Below the pieces are notes generated by a model. It did not search any database and was not told where the DNA came from. It saw nothing but the letters and a program-made list of their open reading frames with translations. The position numbers were made by a program, and so were the translations under genes. Source: Apricaphanius iberus (lineage: Eukaryota; Chordata; Actinopteri; Cyprinodontiformes; Aphaniidae). From it: 64,000 bases of DNA. Each line of letters starts with the position of its first letter. Positions within the stretch are counted from its first letter, which is position 1. Shown here piece after piece: positions 36,547 to 47,354 of this stretch. The DNA is taken from contig JAPXFQ010001150.1 of NCBI GenBank assembly GCA_028564705.1, positions 186,001 through 250,000 on the forward strand, read 5' to 3'.

Positions 36547-37379
36547 GTCACATGTTGTTTATATTTAGGCAGTTCAAGTTTGAGATTAGCTCTGTTAAAA
36601 TCCCCGAGAACGATTAGCAGAGAGTCCGGGTGATTTTTCTCCACGTCTGTGATCTGATCGGCGAGGTGATGTAATGCCTCCGTCACACACGCCTGCGGTG
36701 GAATGTATACAGCGACCAGCACAAACGAGGCGAACTCCCACGGTGAATAAAATGGTCTACAGTTTATGAAGAACGACTCAAGGTGAGGGCTGCATGTCTT
36801 CTTTAACACTGTGACATCTGTGCACCAACCTTCGTTAATGTAGAAGCACGTTCCACCTCCCTTTGATTTCCCAGTCAGCTCCGCGCAGCGGTCCGCTCTG
36901 AACAGCTGGAAGCCTGGCAGCGTTAGAGCGCTGTCCGGGATGAGTTCACTGGACCAGGTTTCAGTGAAGCAAAAGGCGGCAGAACGACTAAAGTCTGAGT
37001 TCTTGGATAGGAGAAGGAGCAATTCATCCATTTTGTTAGGCAGAGAGCGGACGTTCCCCAGGTGTATGGATGGGAGAGCGGTGCGTAATCCCCGCTGTCA
37101 CAGCTTGACGAGCACACCAGCTCGTTTCCCGCGTCGTCGTCTCCGTCTAAATCCACAGAACGCTGCTGCTCCTCCGATCAGAATCTCCATAAAGCAGTCA
37201 GGTTGTGTAAAGACCGGTGAAAAAAGTCCGGCACTGGATAGCCCAATTTTTAAAAGTTCCTCTCTGCTAATTTTAATAGCAGAGGGAGTGCAGAAAACTA
37301 CGCAAAAGAGTAAAACAGTAACTAGTACCAGAGAGCGAAGTGCCGAGGCGTCCATACGCGGCGCCATCTTGATCACCAT
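36510..37379 (-). pseudogene. LINE protein, N-terminal leader and APE endonuclease domain (one stop)
   Basis: The frame opens at 37379 with a short leader containing the hydrophobic run 'LRSLVLVTVLLFCVVFC' and a basic 'RRRRRRGKR' patch. It meets a TGA at 37098-37100, then continues in the same frame from before Met 37031 with 'FCFTETW' and 'ADRCAELTGKSKGGGTCFYI' (endonuclease catalytic Glu region) and 'LLIVLGDFNRANL' (the GDFN motif). The frame then passes into unrelated residues at about 36540. The usual last endonuclease segment with an SDH-type motif is not present at the junction with the next part, so a deletion and frameshift probably removed it. The domain nicks target DNA to prime reverse transcription; this copy should be inactive. 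Confidence 0.8.
37357..37370 (-). promoter_or_regulatory. YY1-like motif at the LINE 5' end
   Basis: On the minus strand 37370-37360 reads AAGATGGCGCC, which overlaps the first Met codons of the LINE frame. It resembles the YY1 core AAGATGGC. In mammalian L1 elements a YY1 site near the 5' end sets the transcription start; a similar role here is inference only. Confidence 0.35.
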
Positions 37380-37385
37380 TAAGAC

Positions 37386-37738
37386 CAGCGTTGCAGCAAT
37401 ATTGTGGTAATATTACTATCAAGCTTACCAGTATGAATGCAGCAATATTCTCTCCTTGCCACAGCACATTCAAAAGACGCACCGTACTGGCAGATTACCT
37501 CAATATGCTCCCACTGTGTAGTTTTTTTGTTTTATTGCTATCCTTGTGTATGCTGTTCAGTAGACAAACACATTTTATTAATGGATGGTCTTATTCTTTC
37601 TGTTGAAGTGATAAAGACATTTCAATGGATTAATTGCTACCTGCTTACTCTTTGTTTCTACATATTTTGCTGAAACTCAATCCAAGCTTGGTTGTTTACA
37701 TATTTAATGCCTAAGTATGTGTGTGTTGTTCTTTCAGG
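37386..37738. other. Spacer between the two inverted LINE copies
   Basis: A+T-rich. The start (37390-37490) is distantly like 62840-63010 ('ggtaatattac', 'gcaatattc', 'gccacagc') and may be a MITE remnant. No gene is supported. Confidence 0.35.
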
Positions 37739-38242
37739 GAACAGTCAGGACTGCAGAGAGGATCATAGGAACCGATCTTCCCTCCATTCAGGACCTATTC
37801 CGGGCCAGGGTCAGGAAGCGGGCCAGGAAAATCACCACTGACCCCTCACACCCTGGCCACAATCTGTTTAGGCTCCTCCCCTCAGGTCGGCGTTACAGAG
37901 CGTTGTACGCCAAAACCACCCGACACAAAAACAGTTTTTTCCCCCAGGCTGTCGCTCTGACGAACTCTGTCTAGTCACAGTGTGTGAGTGCACTCACATA
38001 ACAATAAACTATAACTCTGCACTTCTGTACATACTCACTGTAAAATAACCCCGGCTTGGTGTATATATTATCCTTTATTATTTACGATCTGATATTTATT
38101 TGTATTTTTACTTATTTTTGTTCATATTTTTCTTTTTTTATTTCACTTATTCAAGTTCTGTACTGGAGGAAAAAGTTTGCCGGAGTCAAATTCCTTGTAT
38201 GTGACATACTTGGCCAATAAAACTGATTCTGATTCTGATTTA
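37739..38242 (+). pseudogene. 5'-truncated copy of the CR1/L2-superfamily LINE
   Basis: The frame to 37974 encodes the C-terminal 78 residues ('GTVRTAERIIGTDLPSIQDL' to 'FFPQAVALTNSV') and is followed by the same 3' untranslated region and GATTCT tandem tail as in the 34268 copy. By eye the two are nearly identical, differing by single bases such as 'accactgacc' against 'acctctgacc'. Truncation at the 5' end is usual for LINE insertion. With the 34268-34770 segment it forms an inverted repeat of about 500 bp. Confidence 0.85.
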
Positions 38243-40380
38243 GCAGCTACAACAAACCAAGCGCTCCATTCTTCTCACTGTCTGTTGACACGTTTCCTAC
38301 CTCTAAATTACCTGGCCATGATTGTAAACCTTTCTCTCGTTTTCACAACACAAACCCAGTGCTCCCTCCCATACCTAACACCCTGGGCCAGCTTGTTTAC
38401 ATACTTTGTGGCTCTAAGTACATGTGTATGTTTGCACAGTGCTTCCTTTCTCTGACTACAACAAAACAAGCTCTCTACTCTTGAACATGACAGCTCACTG
38501 AAAAGCTGGTGGTGCCCTCTGAGGCTGGGGAGGTAGGAAGAGATGATTCATAACGACTTGTCATTCTGTCAGCAGACACACACACACACACACACATAGG
38601 CAGAGAGTCTCAGCCTGAGGGGACAATAATACTGCTGCTTTTAAGGAGTCCAACCTCGATCATCTTACATTCTCTTGCTCTCCCTTTTTTTTCTCTGCAA
38701 GTCATTTGTACTCTCCCCTCTTCCTCCCCTCTCTCCTTCTCCACCATTAACAGCTAAAGTTACTCTTCCTCACTCCACACCTCAGCTCCCACGCCTAGTC
38801 CAGGAGACCTCCTCCCATGTCCTTCAAAGCAAAAATGTGCTGTTTTCAGTCTGCGTTCATAGGTATTTCTTACTTTGCTCATACAGTTTTTTAAACTTTG
38901 GGGACGACAGAAAATATGGGGTATATTTACTAATATTTTAACTATATGCATGCAGATAATAAGAGGGGAATATGGCACGGGAAGTACCGTTTTTGTAACC
39001 TGGACCTTATTTCTTGCATGTGTTGTGTTCATTTACTTACACAAACAAGTTTGAATCACTTGGAATCTTTTGGGAGAAGTTTATATACTTCCCAATCAGC
39101 ATATATCCATTTAATGGGAGTTCACAGAGGCATTATCTGCCACAAAACGTCTTTATTTCACCAATGTTTTGTTATGAATTGCTAGCACTATTCTCCTGTG
39201 AGTTTGGAGAGCTTCAGAGGTGTTGCATGACAGGACCAAAGGCAGGCCTCCATCCATAAGGACTGATAATGACACAATGCATTCTTATGCTCCTCTTCCG
39301 TTAAGGCCAAAGCGGTCTGGAATGGGTAAATTTAGAACCTTTTGGCATGTTTCCATCACCTGTCCGGTCTGAGCTGACGTGTCAAAGTGACCCAACACAC
39401 TCACCTATGGAATGATTAGACTGGTAAAGTGATGTCACGCTCTCTCCTACCTAGCACTCTTAGCCTCTGATTGGCCTGAGGTGTTTGTTTGAAGTGATGT
39501 CTCAGAATGCATGGCTTCCAGCGAGTTCAAAATTTTGCTGGGGGAAACTACAGAAAGGAGCATTATTAGAATGAGTGTATATTCCCAAATGTTGAGCAGA
39601 TATACAACATTAGGAACTTGCTGCAGTGTGTTGTGCAAACATACAGTAAGACACTTAAATGTATGACGGCACAAATAACAGGCGATTATAAGGCATAAAA
39701 TGGCAGGCATAGGGCAAACTGTAAGCACTGGAAATGCTATACAAAAATGGACAACATGTACGGTGAAAGGCCAAATGCAGCTTCGGTATTTGGAATGTTG
39801 GAAAACTTTGTATAGATGTTTTTTGCCAGGTTGCCTATAGCAATGGAGCTGTGATCGGGGCTGTTATCGCCTTCCACACACAGGTTGGAGCAAGCTCCGG
39901 TGGGGTAGCAATAGAGTGGGCAAAGTTGTCTTGTGACAGCATGGAGAAGCCGCAGCGAGCCTGCAGTGTTGGGGAGGAACAAGACTGGTTGCCGCTGATA
40001 ACAGCACAGAAGCAGGAGGTCTCTGCGGTGATCAGAGAGCAAGAGTCGCCTGGATCGGGCTGGAAGGCTGCTGCTGGAGTCTTGACAGACTGGATGATCG
40101 CTGATTCAGTCATTACAGGCGTGAATAACACAGATCAGGATAATTATGAAATTATCAATGTTTTAGGCATGTGAGGTGAGTCAAAAGTCTTTTAACTTTT
40201 GAGAGTATCTGTGTTTACCATGATGACTTTGTGACTGGTTTTTGCTGGAGCTTTTTTGTTCAGCGCGCCCATGTCCTTCCTCCACTACTGTGCTTCTGAG
40301 ATGTTAATGGAAACACAACCATCCCGTTATAGGCCGTACTGACCCGATCCACTGGGGCAGACCCGACCCTAGTGGATCAG
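38243..40380. other. Non-coding stretch with microsatellite
   Basis: An (AC)n run lies at 38577-38597. The region 39740-40175 has open frames on both strands and less A+T than its flanks, but I do not recognise any protein in it; it could be part of an LTR or another element. No splice-linked exons were found. Confidence 0.35.
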
Positions 40381-40382
40381 CA

Positions 40383-41740
40383 TACAGTATTACAACATAT
40401 TGAAGAGTGATGGAGGTATGCATCAGACTTCAGCATTGGCTGGGAGCTGGTTCCACAGTAGAGGAGCCTGATAACTAAACGATCTGCCTCCCCTTCTACT
40501 TTTAGAAATCCCAGGAACTGCCAGTAAACCTGCAGTCTGAGAGCAAAGTGCTCTGTTAGGAACATATGGAACAATCAGATCTCTGATGTATGACAGAGCC
40601 TGATTATTAAGGGCTTTATACGTAAGAAGGAGGATCTTAAACTCTGTTCTGGATTTAACAGGGAGCCAATGGAGAGAAGCCAAAACAGGAGAAATGTGAT
40701 CTCTCTTTTTAATAGTCATCAGAACTCTTGCTGCAGCTTTTTGGACCAAATGAAGGCTTTTTATTGCATATTGTGAACTTCCTGATAATAAGAATTACAG
40801 TAGTCTACCTTTTAAGTAATAGACTAGATAGTGCATAGACTAGTCAGAAAGTTAGTGATCCAGGTTTTTATGTTTTCCAGGCATGCCTGTAATCTATCTA
40901 ATTTATTCGATTCATCAGGGTTTTTGGAAAAATATAGGTGGGTATCATTGGCGTGACTGTGGAAATTTATACCATGCTGAATAGGCAAGGGAATTTTATT
41001 TGTATAGCACACTTTCAACACAAGGTAATTCAAGGTCCTCTACATGATTCAGTGGTAAAGAAACCAAACATATGATAAAAGCATGGAAAGTAAAATCAGC
41101 AAAAATGTGAAAATTAAAAACAGAAAACATGAGATTCAATAAAAGAAAACATTTAGCATTTGATTAAAAACAGCAATTTAGGAAAAGCATTAAAAGAAAA
41201 TTTATATCTGTCTTTTTCTGTGAAAATACGGCTATCAGGTGGAGAAATCCTACTCCGAGCATGCACCAGTGTCTACAACCAGTCCAACTCCAAAACGGTC
41301 GTCTCAACAACAAACGGACTCAAACAAACCGTCAGTTCTTTCAGGCCAAAGAAGTCCTAGAAACCCCACAACAAATGGTTTTAGTAGTAACTTTAGGATA
41401 TGATTTAAACCAGCCTAGTGCTGTTCCCTTGATCCCTGCAACATGTTTGAGCCTTTCTATGAAAATATTATGAATGACTGTGTCAAAAGCAGCACTGAGA
41501 TCTAACTTGGCCAGAACAGTCACGACTCACAAGTCCAGTATCTGAGGCCATGTAAATATCATTAGTAACTTTCACCAGTACTGTTTTAGTGCTATGATGA
41601 GCTCTAAAACCTTACTGACATTTTTCAAACAGGTTGTTGCTGTTTTTGATGCTCACATACGTGATTAGAAACTATTTTCTCAAGGATTTTGGATAAGAAA
41701 TGAAGGTTAGATATATGTCTATAATTAGCCAAGTCATCAG
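40383..41740 (-). pseudogene. L2-like LINE (minus), reverse transcriptase and C-terminus, broken
   Basis: Minus-strand blocks occur in the expected order. At 41523-41341 is 'LDLSAAFDTVIHN' (first catalytic block); at 41033-40824 is 'HSHANDTHLYFS' (active site, with Asn where Asp is usual); at 40749-40423 is 'VQKAAARVLMTIKKRDHISP' with 'LASLHWLPVKSRTEFKILLL'. Between them frameshifts, deletions and an A-rich insertion (about 40985-41215, beginning 'ttttatttgtatagcac') break the frame. At about 41740 the element is interrupted by a plus-strand LINE, and it seems to resume beyond 43003. Confidence 0.75.
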
Positions 41741-43002
41741 AGTGACAAGTGACCTCCTTATGGCCACTGACTCCGGCTGCACTTCTCTGCTCATCCTTCT
41801 CAACCTCTCTGCTGCATTTGATACTGTTGACCTTCACAGACTCGGGCACTACATTGGTTTCTATGACAACTCCCTAAAATGGTTTAGCTCCTATCTTACA
41901 GATAGGACAGAGTATGTAGCCTTGGGGGAGGCAAAATCCTCACCCCACATTGTTACCTGTGGGGTCCCACAGGGTTCCGTACTCGGTCCAACCCTCTTCA
42001 CAGTCTACATGCTTCCCCTTAGTCGTGTCGTCAGCAGGCATGGAATTCACTACCATTGCTATGCAAACGACACACAATTCTATCTCACTATCACTCCCAC
42101 CGGGTCCCCCTCTTCCACCATTTCCTGCCTCACCTCCTGCCTGGAGGAGATCGGGGCACGAATGGGTCTAAAACAGAAGCCATCCAAATCGGAACGCCCC
42201 ACCAACTACGTTTTTCTCCTATTAAATCTGTTTCATTCCTTGGTAATACTATTCCCCTCTCTCCCTCCGTTACTAACCTTGGGGTCAAGTTTGACCCCTA
42301 CCTTTCTTTTGACAATCATGTCACCTCAATCTGCAAATCTCAATCTGCAAATCTCTTTTTTTCACCTCCGCAACATCTCTAAACTGCGTCCCTCTCTTTC
42401 CCTGTCAGCTGCGGAGAAGCTCGTCCACGCCTTTGTCTCCTCCAGGCTGGACTACTGTAATGCACTCCTGTTGGTAATCCCTGGCAGGAGCCTTCAAAAG
42501 TTCCAGTTTGTGCAGAATAGTGCTGCCAGTGTCCTAATGGGGGTGCGGAAACATGAGCACATTACCCCCATTCTCCAATCCCTTCATTGGTTCCCTGTTC
42601 ACCTCCGCATAGAATACAAGATCCTCCTGCACACCTACCACTGTCTGCACAGTGCGGCCCCCACATACTTCACTGATCTCCTTTCCCCACACACCTCCAC
42701 CCGGACCAGAGCAGGCCAACGGCACCATGGTACACTTAGGACACGGCTCAAGACCATGGGCGACAGGGCTTTCAAAGCATCCGCTCCTCCTCTGTGGAAT
42801 TCCTTCCCAGAACAACTCAGAGCCCCCAAGACCGCGGATGTTTTTAAAAGGGAACTAAAAACGTTCCTGTTCAGGAAAGCGTATTTTTAAGTTTCTGTGA
42901 ATCTGTTTTTATTGATATTTTTATCTGTTTTGTAGCACTTTGAATTTAATGTCAAATGTATAATGCATTATAAACAAAATTTATTATCATTATTATTATT
43001 AT
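41735..43002 (+). pseudogene. L2-like LINE (plus), truncated, nested in a minus-strand LINE
   Basis: A single open frame spans 41700-42890. It carries 'LLILLNLSAAFDTVD', 'VTCGVPQGSVLGPTLFTVYM', 'HYHCYANDTQFYLT', 'RLDYCNALL', 'SLHWFPVHLRIEYKILLHTY' and a terminal 'KRELKTFLFRKAYF'. The active site reads Y-A-N-D, not Y-A-D-D, so a catalytic Asp is replaced by Asn, and the middle part (about 42170-42400) looks frame-shifted relative to the family. The 3' tail ends with an ATT tandem (42977-42999). The element lacks the endonuclease and the start of the polymerase, a normal 5' truncation. The first codons of the open frame, from 41700, belong to the host LINE. Confidence 0.8.
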
Positions 43003-43310
43003 CTTGATCAAGGGAAGGTTTCTTAAGTAAATGTTTAATTACAACAACCTTAAGGTCCTGTGGTACATATCCATTTTAAAGATAGATTCATCTAAATGGG
43101 CCAGTAGCCAGAGGGAACACTTCCTTAAATAAATTGGTTTAGAATGGGTCTTACATACAAGTTGAAGGTTTCGATGAAGCTACTATTTTTGATAATTCCA
43201 AAACGATGACTAATCAAAGCATTTACTTAGACAGAAAAAAATCATGTTTGGGAGGATGCCAATGATTTTATTTTCAATATAATTAATTTTATTTATAAAG
43301 AATACCATAC
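43003..43310 (-). pseudogene. Continuation of the interrupted minus-strand L2-like LINE
   Basis: From 43003 the sequence ('cttgatcaagggaaggtttc') resumes with a character like the region left of 41740, which is how a nested insertion would look. Only weak coding resemblance remains, so the right limit near 43310 is uncertain. Confidence 0.4.
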
Positions 43311-43600
43311 GTTTTCTCCCAGAGCCAGCAGGGCTCTGCCTCTCATCATGAACTATCATCTGCACCTGTGCCAGTTACACACACCTGATTCTCTTACCTT
43401 GTGTATTTTAGCCTTTCTCGTCTCTTCATTCCCGGCCGGTTCATTGTGATGTGTTGCTGTTGGTTGTCACGTTGTGCAGACTTTACCCTTATGTGTGTTC
43501 CAGCCATCCATCGCCTTCATTAAACCACTTTTTGCACCTTTAATCCACGTCCGCGCCTGGGTCCTTTCTCCAACCAAAAGCCAAAACCTGACAGAATGAA
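43310..43600 (+). repeat. LTR-like fragment
   Basis: The segment has the look of the right part of a fish retrotransposon LTR: 'catctgcacctgtgccagtt', later 'ccttcattaaacc' and an end 'aaaacctgaca' at about 43593, immediately followed by 'gaatgaaccgg', where a primer-binding site would lie. No left TG end or target duplication was identified. It could be a truncated solo LTR. Confidence 0.45.
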
Positions 43601-43674
43601 CCGGTCAGTATCAGGTATCAAGCAAGTATCAGGGCCTTCTGGAATTCCCATGATCCTTATGCTGTTATGCCATA

Positions 43675-44145
43675 ATGGCACTAATGCAGGGTTACACACA
43701 AGTTTTATACAGCTCCAAAAGTTTATATTCCCCTGTTAGAAGAACAGGTTTTGATACTCTTCATACCCTTAACCCCAGCATCTCAAACCGCCTACACACA
43801 ATTAAGGACGCACTGAACTTGATTATCATAAAAGATTTAAATATATCCAACATCTCAGTAATTTTTATTGCATTATCAGACCATTTCTTTGTTGTCTTTG
43901 AAAGTATAATCTCTGCCAAACGATCTAGCTACAATGAGACCACTATAAAAAAGCATTTTCTCTGGGACAGTTTAGTTGAAGCCTTTAAATATATTTACCC
44001 TCCTACCACATCTCCCAAATCCAACTCAGTAAACAAGCTGTTAGACAACTTCCTCATGAAAACTTCAGACATCATTGATTCCATAAGCAGTTTTCAGATA
44101 CACATATTGAAATATACGCAGACAATTCCATTCGGTCTTTAATCA
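43675..44145 (+). pseudogene. LINE endonuclease C-terminal fragment
   Basis: The 155-codon frame contains 'LNLIIIKDLNISNISVIFIA' followed by 'LSDHFFVVFE', the pattern of the end of an L2-type APE endonuclease, and then a linker with 'SVNKLLDNFLMKTSDIIDSI' typical of the start of the inter-domain region. The frame ends before any reverse transcriptase. It is a plus-strand relic separate from the nested LINE at 41735-43002. Confidence 0.6.
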
Positions 44146-44593
44146 TAGTTGTCTTTTCAAATATTAAAACAATCTAGCCAATGCACAGTTCCTTCTTCTG
44201 GAAGCAGCGCAGGTTCAATTTAATTATTATATATATATATATATGCCATCCACCATAGGTAAAGAGAGGTTCTATGGAGCGCAGCAGCCAAACGACGTAT
44301 CAGTTCGAGCCCTGAAGCCAGCAGCACGTATATTAACAAACAATCACAGAGAGCCTAGCGCTAGTATCGATGCTAAGTAGCTTCGGAGGGAACTACCTCA
44401 GCTTTTGTTTCCTTATTCACGGTGTGTTTTAAACATATAGGCTATAACTTATGACTTTTATACCACTTCAACGTTGTGGTCTTCCAAACTGCGATATATT
44501 GATTTTAGCTTCCTCTGTTTCTCTCAGTATGCTTCTGTGTGCGCACATAGCACGCAAGAATTGCAGTTTCAACTCGTCACGGGGCGAGGCGTG
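44146..44593. other. Non-coding stretch
   Basis: A (TA)n run lies at 44227-44243. No gene was recognised. Confidence 0.35.
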
Positions 44594-46340
44594 CAGCGCC
44601 GGCGCTCCACCCACGCATTTCACATACTGTGCGTAGGGCACCAACCTGGCTGCAGGGGCACCAACTAAGATTATGAAAAAAAATAATAATAAAGACAGAT
44701 TAAGTATAAAAAAATATGTCAATAGTCCGCAATATAAAAAGAAAACAAGTCGTCGTTTCCCTTCCCACGCTCCCCCCGCCACCCCGCAATAGGTCTGTTG
44801 TTTTTTTAACCCAGACACCTGTGGTTGTCTTCGAAAAGACATCAGGAACTGGCTCAGAAAAAAGAAAAAACAGCGGGATGATGCTCTTGCATCGTTTGCA
44901 GGTAAAACAAAGTTTTAATGACATTGTTAATTTTGTAATATTCTGAAACTTGTGATCATGTTTAGACTTGAGGTGCCCTACGTTAAATTTCGGACTTGCA
45001 ATAGTGTTATTAATTTATCTGTTGTCAGCCAAAAGTTTTGTAACTATGCTGCATTTCAGGAGATTAATTTGGTGTTTTTCATGCACTGCTTCGGAAGCAT
45101 TCCATGAAAAACGCCAAATAAATGTTTTGACTTTATCTGCGCTGTTTGGGCGCATTTTGTTTTCCTCTCTGTTAAAAGTCGGGGACACTGCATCACTCTG
45201 TCCTGCTTCCCATCCTCCTCATAGCAGCTGTGAGGGAGGGAGACAAACTCAGAGAACACTTGGAGGATTTTACTTTTGGAGAAAAAACATAGCAAATCAT
45301 CATCTTTAAATTCTTTAAAGAAAAAAAATGGTTAATAAAAAAGAAATATCAGGCTTGGATCGAAAATAATTTTGTCTGAACAGTGGTGTTAAAGGTTTTT
45401 TAATGTAAAATATGGACCTTAATGTAAAGATGTTCTGAAGAGTTGGAAGATTGTTTTTTGTTTTGTTTTATTAAGTTCCTCCTAATAAATCTTCCTCAAG
45501 AAAAAAGTTTCTTCTGTGAGGTCAGATGTCTGCACTGTTTTGAAACCGAAAGAAATAAAACATATTTGTCCACCCAAATGCTTAAATAACTATCAGAAAA
45601 ACAAAACAAAAAACTGTCAAGATAAAGTAAGAACTTTTTTTTTTAAATCAGCAGTTGTGTGTTATTAATCATGAGTTAACTCTATGGACATGAGTTATCA
45701 TGATTAAATATTTGGCCCATCTGTAACTCAGATTTAATATGCCAAAAAATAAAAACCTTTATCAATTAGGTATTTGCCCTATGCTTATACATCTGTTGCT
45801 GATGGTGTAATTTGAAGAAAAAAGGCAATTTTACAGTCACATGCCAGTAATTTATAAGCCAACATAAACCTATAAATAATATATTGCAATTTTTCTGTTT
45901 TTTGTTTTTTTACAATTACTTAAAAATTGATTTCAGTTTAAAACAAATATGACACATTTTCTTTGTGTTTTTGAATGCAGGCTCAATGTACAAGTACATA
46001 AAAGGAGGAATTCAAGCGGAGGACAAAATTCAGATCAACCATCCACCAGCAGTTTAAGTGCACAAGATCAGCCATCAGGTCTATAGCTTCTCCTTAATAC
46101 TAGTGCTTATGTGAATAATGTGAATAAGAAGGCGAAGTTCCTGTGTTGAGTATGTTATATTATGTAAATATTAAGCAGGCTTTTGTACTGATGTATAGTA
46201 TTTATTGAAGACAAATTACTAATAATAAATAGAGGGATGCACTTCCACATACTGTGGTATCATTCTTTTTTTGGTGGTGGTTGGGGGGGCACCACAGAGC
46301 ATTTGTGCTTCGGGCACCCGAATGGCTAGCACCGGCCCTG
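44594..46340 (+). mobile_element. Candidate hAT-type element with imperfect terminal repeats
   Basis: The left end reads 'cagcgccggcgctccaccca' and the right end, on the minus strand, 'cagggccggtgctagcca'; 11 of the first 13 bases agree. CAGGGCCGG-type ends are common in fish hAT elements. Further inside, both ends carry 'ggtgcccc' or 'gggcaccaac' words. An 8-bp target duplication could not be confirmed. A possible exon at 44730-44900 and a second at 45981-46078 may encode an N-terminal piece; no catalytic domain is seen, so the copy would be non-autonomous. Confidence 0.45.
44820..44900 (+). pseudogene. Possible first exon of a transposon protein
   Basis: One frame reads 'RKDIRNWLRKKKKQRDDALASFA' with a GT donor-like junction ('ttgcag|gtaaaac') at about 44900. 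The basic 'WLRKKKKQ' resembles the start of hAT/ZMYM-like proteins ('I-R-x-F-F/W-x-K-K' pattern). A candidate second exon follows an acceptor 'tgaatgcag' at 45980 and ends near 46078 before 'gtctat'; it is rich in Ser and Gln. Splicing and identity are inferences. Confidence 0.3.
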
Positions 46341-46849
46341 GGGACGAGTGTGTCTGAGAGAGGGAGGGCGTCTCTGTGAGACCATGCCTGTGATGTACAC
46401 AATGGAAAAGATGTACCGCTATGAGCCAATCACAAAATTCAAATGCTGTACCTCACGATTAGTAAGAGCAGCAGACTAAGACCTTTTTAGACCAAAAAAT
46501 GTAGAATTTAAAAAGCTAACACTAAAATGTAAAAAAATACCCAGAAACTGAAAGATTGCATTGGTAATGAGCAATTTATGCAGTGTATAAGCAAAAGAAA
46601 AGTTGTTTTGGGGCTTAGTTACATTTTAAAAATGGTAAGTTACATACAGGTCAGAAGTTGTAAAAATCATTAAAATATAAATTGCTCTTTTTCTGCAGGA
46701 AAAACCCACGTCCAAAAGGATCATTTCATAATCTCTAAAGAATACATAAAACTGCTTAAAAACAGTGGTGATAGGGTTCAAAACACAAGTGGTAGACTTC
46801 ATTGAGGAGAAAAGCCTGTGAATATTCTCATTCACCCGGGTCATGGTTA

Positions 46850-46995
46850 TCTCAAGGAAATTTCAATCGAACGCAACTGGACTTGGTAATTTGTCTTGGA
46901 AGCCGTTTCACCTCTTATCCAAGAGGCTTCATCAATTCATGCTTGCCGCTGACCAGGCTGGGACTCATCCAACATCGAGGAGAACTTTATCAAGA
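46850..46995 (+). repeat. Dispersed repeat fragment
   Basis: The phrase 'ttggaagccgtttcacctct' followed by 'ccaagaggcttcatcaattc' is a widespread vertebrate repeat motif, here about 145 bp. It is non-coding in this context. Confidence 0.4.
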
Positions 46996-47044
46996 GGCCC
47001 ATCCTTCCTGATGTGTCATTGTTAATGTCTGAATATGTGCTTAA

Positions 47045-47350
47045 ATGTTTGTTGGTGTGGTTTTTTCTATTACCTGCGTTGTGAGTGCTGTACGGACCCA
47101 CAACACAGTTGAGCGTTTTTTCCCCCTCACCGTGGAACCCTCCCCTACCAGATGTTTACTTCTCTATGTTTCATAAACGGGAGCGCCGCTCGGTGGCTAC
47201 ATGCCCAACAGTGACCTGGATCTGTTTGTTGTTGTTGTTGTTGTTGTTTGTAATGATCTTCGACAGGTTGTACTGTATCTGTAAATTCCTTGTATGCATC
47301 ATACTTGTATGTGTCATACTTGGCGATTAAAGCTGATTCTGATTCTGATC
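47045..47350 (+). repeat. LINE 3' end with GATTCT tail
   Basis: It shares 'ctattacctgcgttgtgagt' and 'cacaacacagttgagcg' with the inverted pair at 21667 and 23427. It ends with 'tgtcatacttggcgattaaa' and a GATTCT tandem, like the LINE tails at 34268 and 38242. A TTG tandem lies at 47226-47249. It links the inverted-pair sequence to a LINE 3' untranslated region. Confidence 0.65.
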
Positions 47351-47354
47351 TTCT

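Larger units (their letters stand above)
34268..37385 (-). mobile_element. Near-full-length CR1/L2-superfamily (Jockey-like) LINE
   Basis: The element reads leftward. Its 3' end at 34268 is a short GATTCT tandem preceded by 'gacatacttggccaataaac'. The 5' end lies near 37385, where the coding region begins. It holds one long reading frame of about 940 codons, broken by only two stop codons and one frameshift, described in the next entries. A 3' copy of the same family in the opposite orientation is at 37739-38240. It is the best-preserved element in the window and so probably among the youngest. Confidence 0.85.

Noticed and set aside
39835..40174. Open frames on both strands with balanced composition
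   Set aside because: No similarity recognised and no splice or start context; could be part of an unlisted repeat.
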